NCBI GenBank assembly: GCA_002392835.1
Contig: DGHX01000123.1
Span: 1-6,806 of the forward strand
Length of the DNA stretch: 6,806 bases
Source of the DNA: Prevotella sp. UBA3837
Lineage (GTDB): Bacteria; Bacteroidota; Bacteroidia; Bacteroidales; Bacteroidaceae
Direction: 5' to 3'
Positions 4,912-6,806 of this stretch are shown piece after piece (the first letter of the stretch is position 1; the number at the start of each line of letters is the position of its first letter). The position numbers were made by a program, and so were the translations under genes. Below the pieces are notes generated by a model. It saw only the letters and a list, made by a program, of their open reading frames with translations. It ran no database searches and was not told where the DNA came from.

Positions 4912-6708
4912 ATGAAAAAGACAATGATTCTCTCCATGCTGGCAGCCCTCACGTGGCTCAACACAGCATGTTCCAGCGACGACCCGCTGGACAGTTACAC
5001 CAACAGGAACACCCAGCCCACCAACAACACCAGTGGCGGTGGGAACACCAGCGGCGGTGCCTCCGGCAGTGGCAGTACCGCCACTGGCGACCTGACCACC
5101 TTCGCAGTGAAAATAGACAAGACAACGGCCGAGCCCACCAGCGGAACTGCCTCCGCCTACTACCCCGAAGAGGAAGACAACCTGGCCAACAACAGTTTCG
5201 CCACCCAGGTGGCCATTGACCTGACCAACCCGACAGCCAAGACGGAGAACGGCGTGACCATTACCGTCAACGGCGGACACGTCACTGCCGACCACGGTTC
5301 AGAAAAAGGCATCTGCTACTACGTCACCGGCACCACCAGCAACGGGTCGCTGACCATTCTGGGCGAGAAGAAGTACGAGGTGATACTGAACGGTGTGGAC
5401 ATCACCAACCCTGACAGTGCCGCCCTGAACCTGCTCAGCAAGAAGCGTGCCTTCGTCATGCTGGCCGACGGCACCACCAACAAGCTGACTGACGGCACCA
5501 GCTCGAAGAATGACCATAAAGGCGCCCTCTACTGCAAGGGCAAGCTGTTGTTCAACGGCAAGGGAGCACTGGAGGTCTACGGCAACTACAACAACGGCAT
5601 CCACTCGGCCGACTACATCATCTTCAACACGGGCAACAACATCTACGCCAAGTCTACTGCCAACCACGGCATCAAGGCCAACGACGGCGTGTTCATCAAC
5701 GGCGGCATCCTGAATGTCGAAGTATCGGCTGCTGCTGCCAAGGGCATCAACTGCGAGTCGGACATCACCGTCAACGGCGGACGTACCACCGTCATCACCA
5801 CGGGTGACGGCGCTTGGGACACCGAAGACCTGGAGGCCAAGGGGGCAGCCTGTCTGAAGACCGACTCGGTGTTCACCATCAACGGTGGCGAACTGTGGCT
5901 CATGAGCACCGGCAGCGGCGGCAAGGGCATCAATGTCGACATGGAAGGCTACTTCAACGGCGGCAGCACCTACATCGTCACCACGGGCAGCCAGTTCAAG
6001 AGCAACAACGACACAGCTTCGCCCAAGGGTATCAAGGTTGACGGCGACCTGGACATTGCCGGAGGCCGCATCTGGGTACGCACCAGCGGTACCAACGGCG
6101 AGGGCATCGAGACCAAGAGCACCCTGACCATCAGCGGCGGCGAGGTAGCCAGCTATGCCTACGACGACGCCATCAACTCGAAGAGTCACATGAACATCAC
6201 CGGCGGCTACGTCTTCGCACTGGGTCAGCACAACGACGGCATCGATGCCAACGGCAACTGCTACATCAAGGGCGGCTTCGTCTTCGCCAGCAGTTCCGGC
6301 TCTCCTGAGGTAGCCATCGATGCCAATACCGAGGGCGGCTACAAGCTCTATGTACAGGGAGGAACGCTGGTTGCCGTAGGCGGACTGGAGGACGGCACGC
6401 AGCTCAGCCAGGCATGCTATCAGAGCTCATGGAGTGCCAACACCTGGTATGCCCTGAAGTACGACAGCACCACCTTCGCCTTCAAAACTCCCTCCAGCGG
6501 CGGCAACGGCCTGATTATCTCAACCCCCTCCACGCCTACCCTGCAGTCAGGAGTCACCGTAACGGGCGGCACATCCTACTTCGGAGGCTTAGGCAACGTA
6601 GGAGCCACGGTCAGCGGAGGCAGCACCGTCACGCTCTCGTCCTATACGGGCGGAATGGGTGGAATGGGCGGTGGCGGAATGCCCGGCGGAGGCCCCGGAG
6701 GGTGGTGA
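4912..6708 (+). CDS. Surface lipoprotein with Cthe_2159-like carbohydrate-binding beta-helix
   Basis: Encodes 598 residues. A lipoprotein signal ends in LNTAC with the lipidated Cys at 20, followed by SSDDPLD; acidic residues just after the Cys resemble the Bacteroidetes surface-export signal, so outer-surface display is inferred. Residues 30-60 are a flexible Asn/Thr/Gly/Ser linker. From about 105 to 560 the chain is a repetitive beta-helix: short turns of the form hydrophobic-x-GG (INGG, VNGG, INGG, FNGG, IAGG, ISGG, ITGG, IKGG, VQGG) recur between residues 250 and 485, each preceded by a G-I/A-K/N type turn. This pattern and the GGMGGMGGGGMPGG end resemble the Cthe_2159 polysaccharide-binding family (DUF4353), reported to bind cellulose and acidic sugars. 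No catalytic residues are evident. The start at 4912 is preferred to an in-frame TTG at 4867, which would precede the signal peptide and overlap the promoter. Confidence 0.85.
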   Translation: MKKTMILSMLAALTWLNTACSSDDPLDSYTNRNTQPTNNTSGGGNTSGGASGSGSTATGDLTTFAVKIDKTTAEPTSGTASAYYPEEEDNLANNSFATQVAIDLTNPTAKTENGVTITVNGGHVTADHGSEKGICYYVTGTTSNGSLTILGEKKYEVILNGVDITNPDSAALNLLSKKRAFVMLADGTTNKLTDGTSSKNDHKGALYCKGKLLFNGKGALEVYGNYNNGIHSADYIIFNTGNNIYAKSTANHGIKANDGVFINGGILNVEVSAAAAKGINCESDITVNGGRTTVITTGDGAWDTEDLEAKGAACLKTDSVFTINGGELWLMSTGSGGKGINVDMEGYFNGGSTYIVTTGSQFKSNNDTASPKGIKVDGDLDIAGGRIWVRTSGTNGEGIETKSTLTISGGEVASYAYDDAINSKSHMNITGGYVFALGQHNDGIDANGNCYIKGGFVFASSSGSPEVAIDANTEGGYKLYVQGGTLVAVGGLEDGTQLSQACYQSSWSANTWYALKYDSTTFAFKTPSSGGNGLIISTPSTPTLQSGVTVTGGTSYFGGLGNVGATVSGGSTVTLSSYTGGMGGMGGGGMPGGGPGGW

Positions 6709-6806
6709 CTGACCACCTTCCACCTCAGGCCAGTGCCCCAGTTCCATCCATGGCTGGAGTTCTGGCACGAGGGCGCCGAAGACCGCTACTTCGACGACGA
6801 CTTTCC
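6709..6806 (+). other. Unassigned 3' flank, coding-like and in phase with the preceding gene
   Basis: The frame starting at 6709, directly after the TGA, stays open to the window edge for 32 codons, 27 of which end in G or C as is typical of genes here; the frame at 6711 has only 12 of 32. The encoded peptide includes HPWLEFWHEG and EDRYFDDDF and looks like real protein, but I do not recognise it. There is no ATG in this frame; GTG at 6733 or CTG at 6709 would be needed. It may be the start of a next gene, a remnant, or a C-terminal extension cut off by the stop. No terminator or AT-rich promoter is seen here. Confidence 0.35.

Noticed and set aside
5299..6231. 310-codon open frame on the minus strand inside the beta-helix gene
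   Set aside because: It mirrors a GC-rich repetitive gene, its translation is Val/Gly/Asp-rich with no recognisable motif, and the + strand frame has a signal peptide and a coherent fold pattern.
6733..6773. Imperfect inverted repeat (GTGCC with GGCAC, and CCAG with CTGG) after the beta-helix gene
   Set aside because: Stems are short and interrupted, there is no T-run, and the region reads as coding sequence.

Overview
This window most likely comes from a Bacteroidales chromosome, and I favour a Prevotellaceae-like gut or oral anaerobe. Three things support this. Candidate promoters carry the Bacteroidetes -7 element TAnnTTTG rather than an E. coli type -10 box. Two genes encode lipoproteins with short Bacteroidetes-style signal peptides (cleavage Cys at residue 19 or 20). 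Coding DNA is GC-rich at third positions while gaps and leaders are AT-rich. The genus is inference. All genes are on the + strand, with no tRNA, rRNA, CRISPR array, insertion sequence or phage gene seen.

Layout. Positions 1-144 are the 3' end of cydA, followed at 164-1309 by cydB; together they encode the cytochrome bd quinol oxidase, a high-affinity terminal oxidase that lets anaerobes use or scavenge trace oxygen. The gap between them is a perfect 14-bp tandem repeat that contains the cydA stop codon and ends at the base before the cydB ATG. After a 100-base gap with a promoter very close to the next start, 1410-3317 encodes a type IA topoisomerase (topoisomerase III, topB), and only 5 bases later 3323-4075 encodes an exonuclease III family AP endonuclease (xthA). 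These two form a compact DNA-maintenance operon.

The right half holds two lipoprotein genes, each with its own candidate promoter. The first (4177-4770) is a small Ala/Lys/Glu-rich helical lipoprotein ending in three 11-residue repeats resembling LEA or apolipoprotein repeats; I do not recognise a named family. A GC-rich hairpin plus T-run (4820-4858) ends it and overlaps the promoter of the second gene. The second (4912-6708) is a predicted surface lipoprotein with a right-handed beta-helix resembling the Cthe_2159 carbohydrate-binding family and a Gly/Met-rich tail. The last 98 bases (6709-6806) look coding by third-position composition, in phase with the preceding gene, but I could not identify a product or a convincing start.

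The cyd genes and the topB-xthA pair are ordinary housekeeping genes. The features most worth a second look are the repeat at the cydA/cydB junction, the nearly leaderless topB promoter, the 11-mer repeat lipoprotein, the terminator/promoter overlap, and the beta-helix surface lipoprotein with its in-phase downstream frame. I do not see clear evidence for a new multi-gene system.
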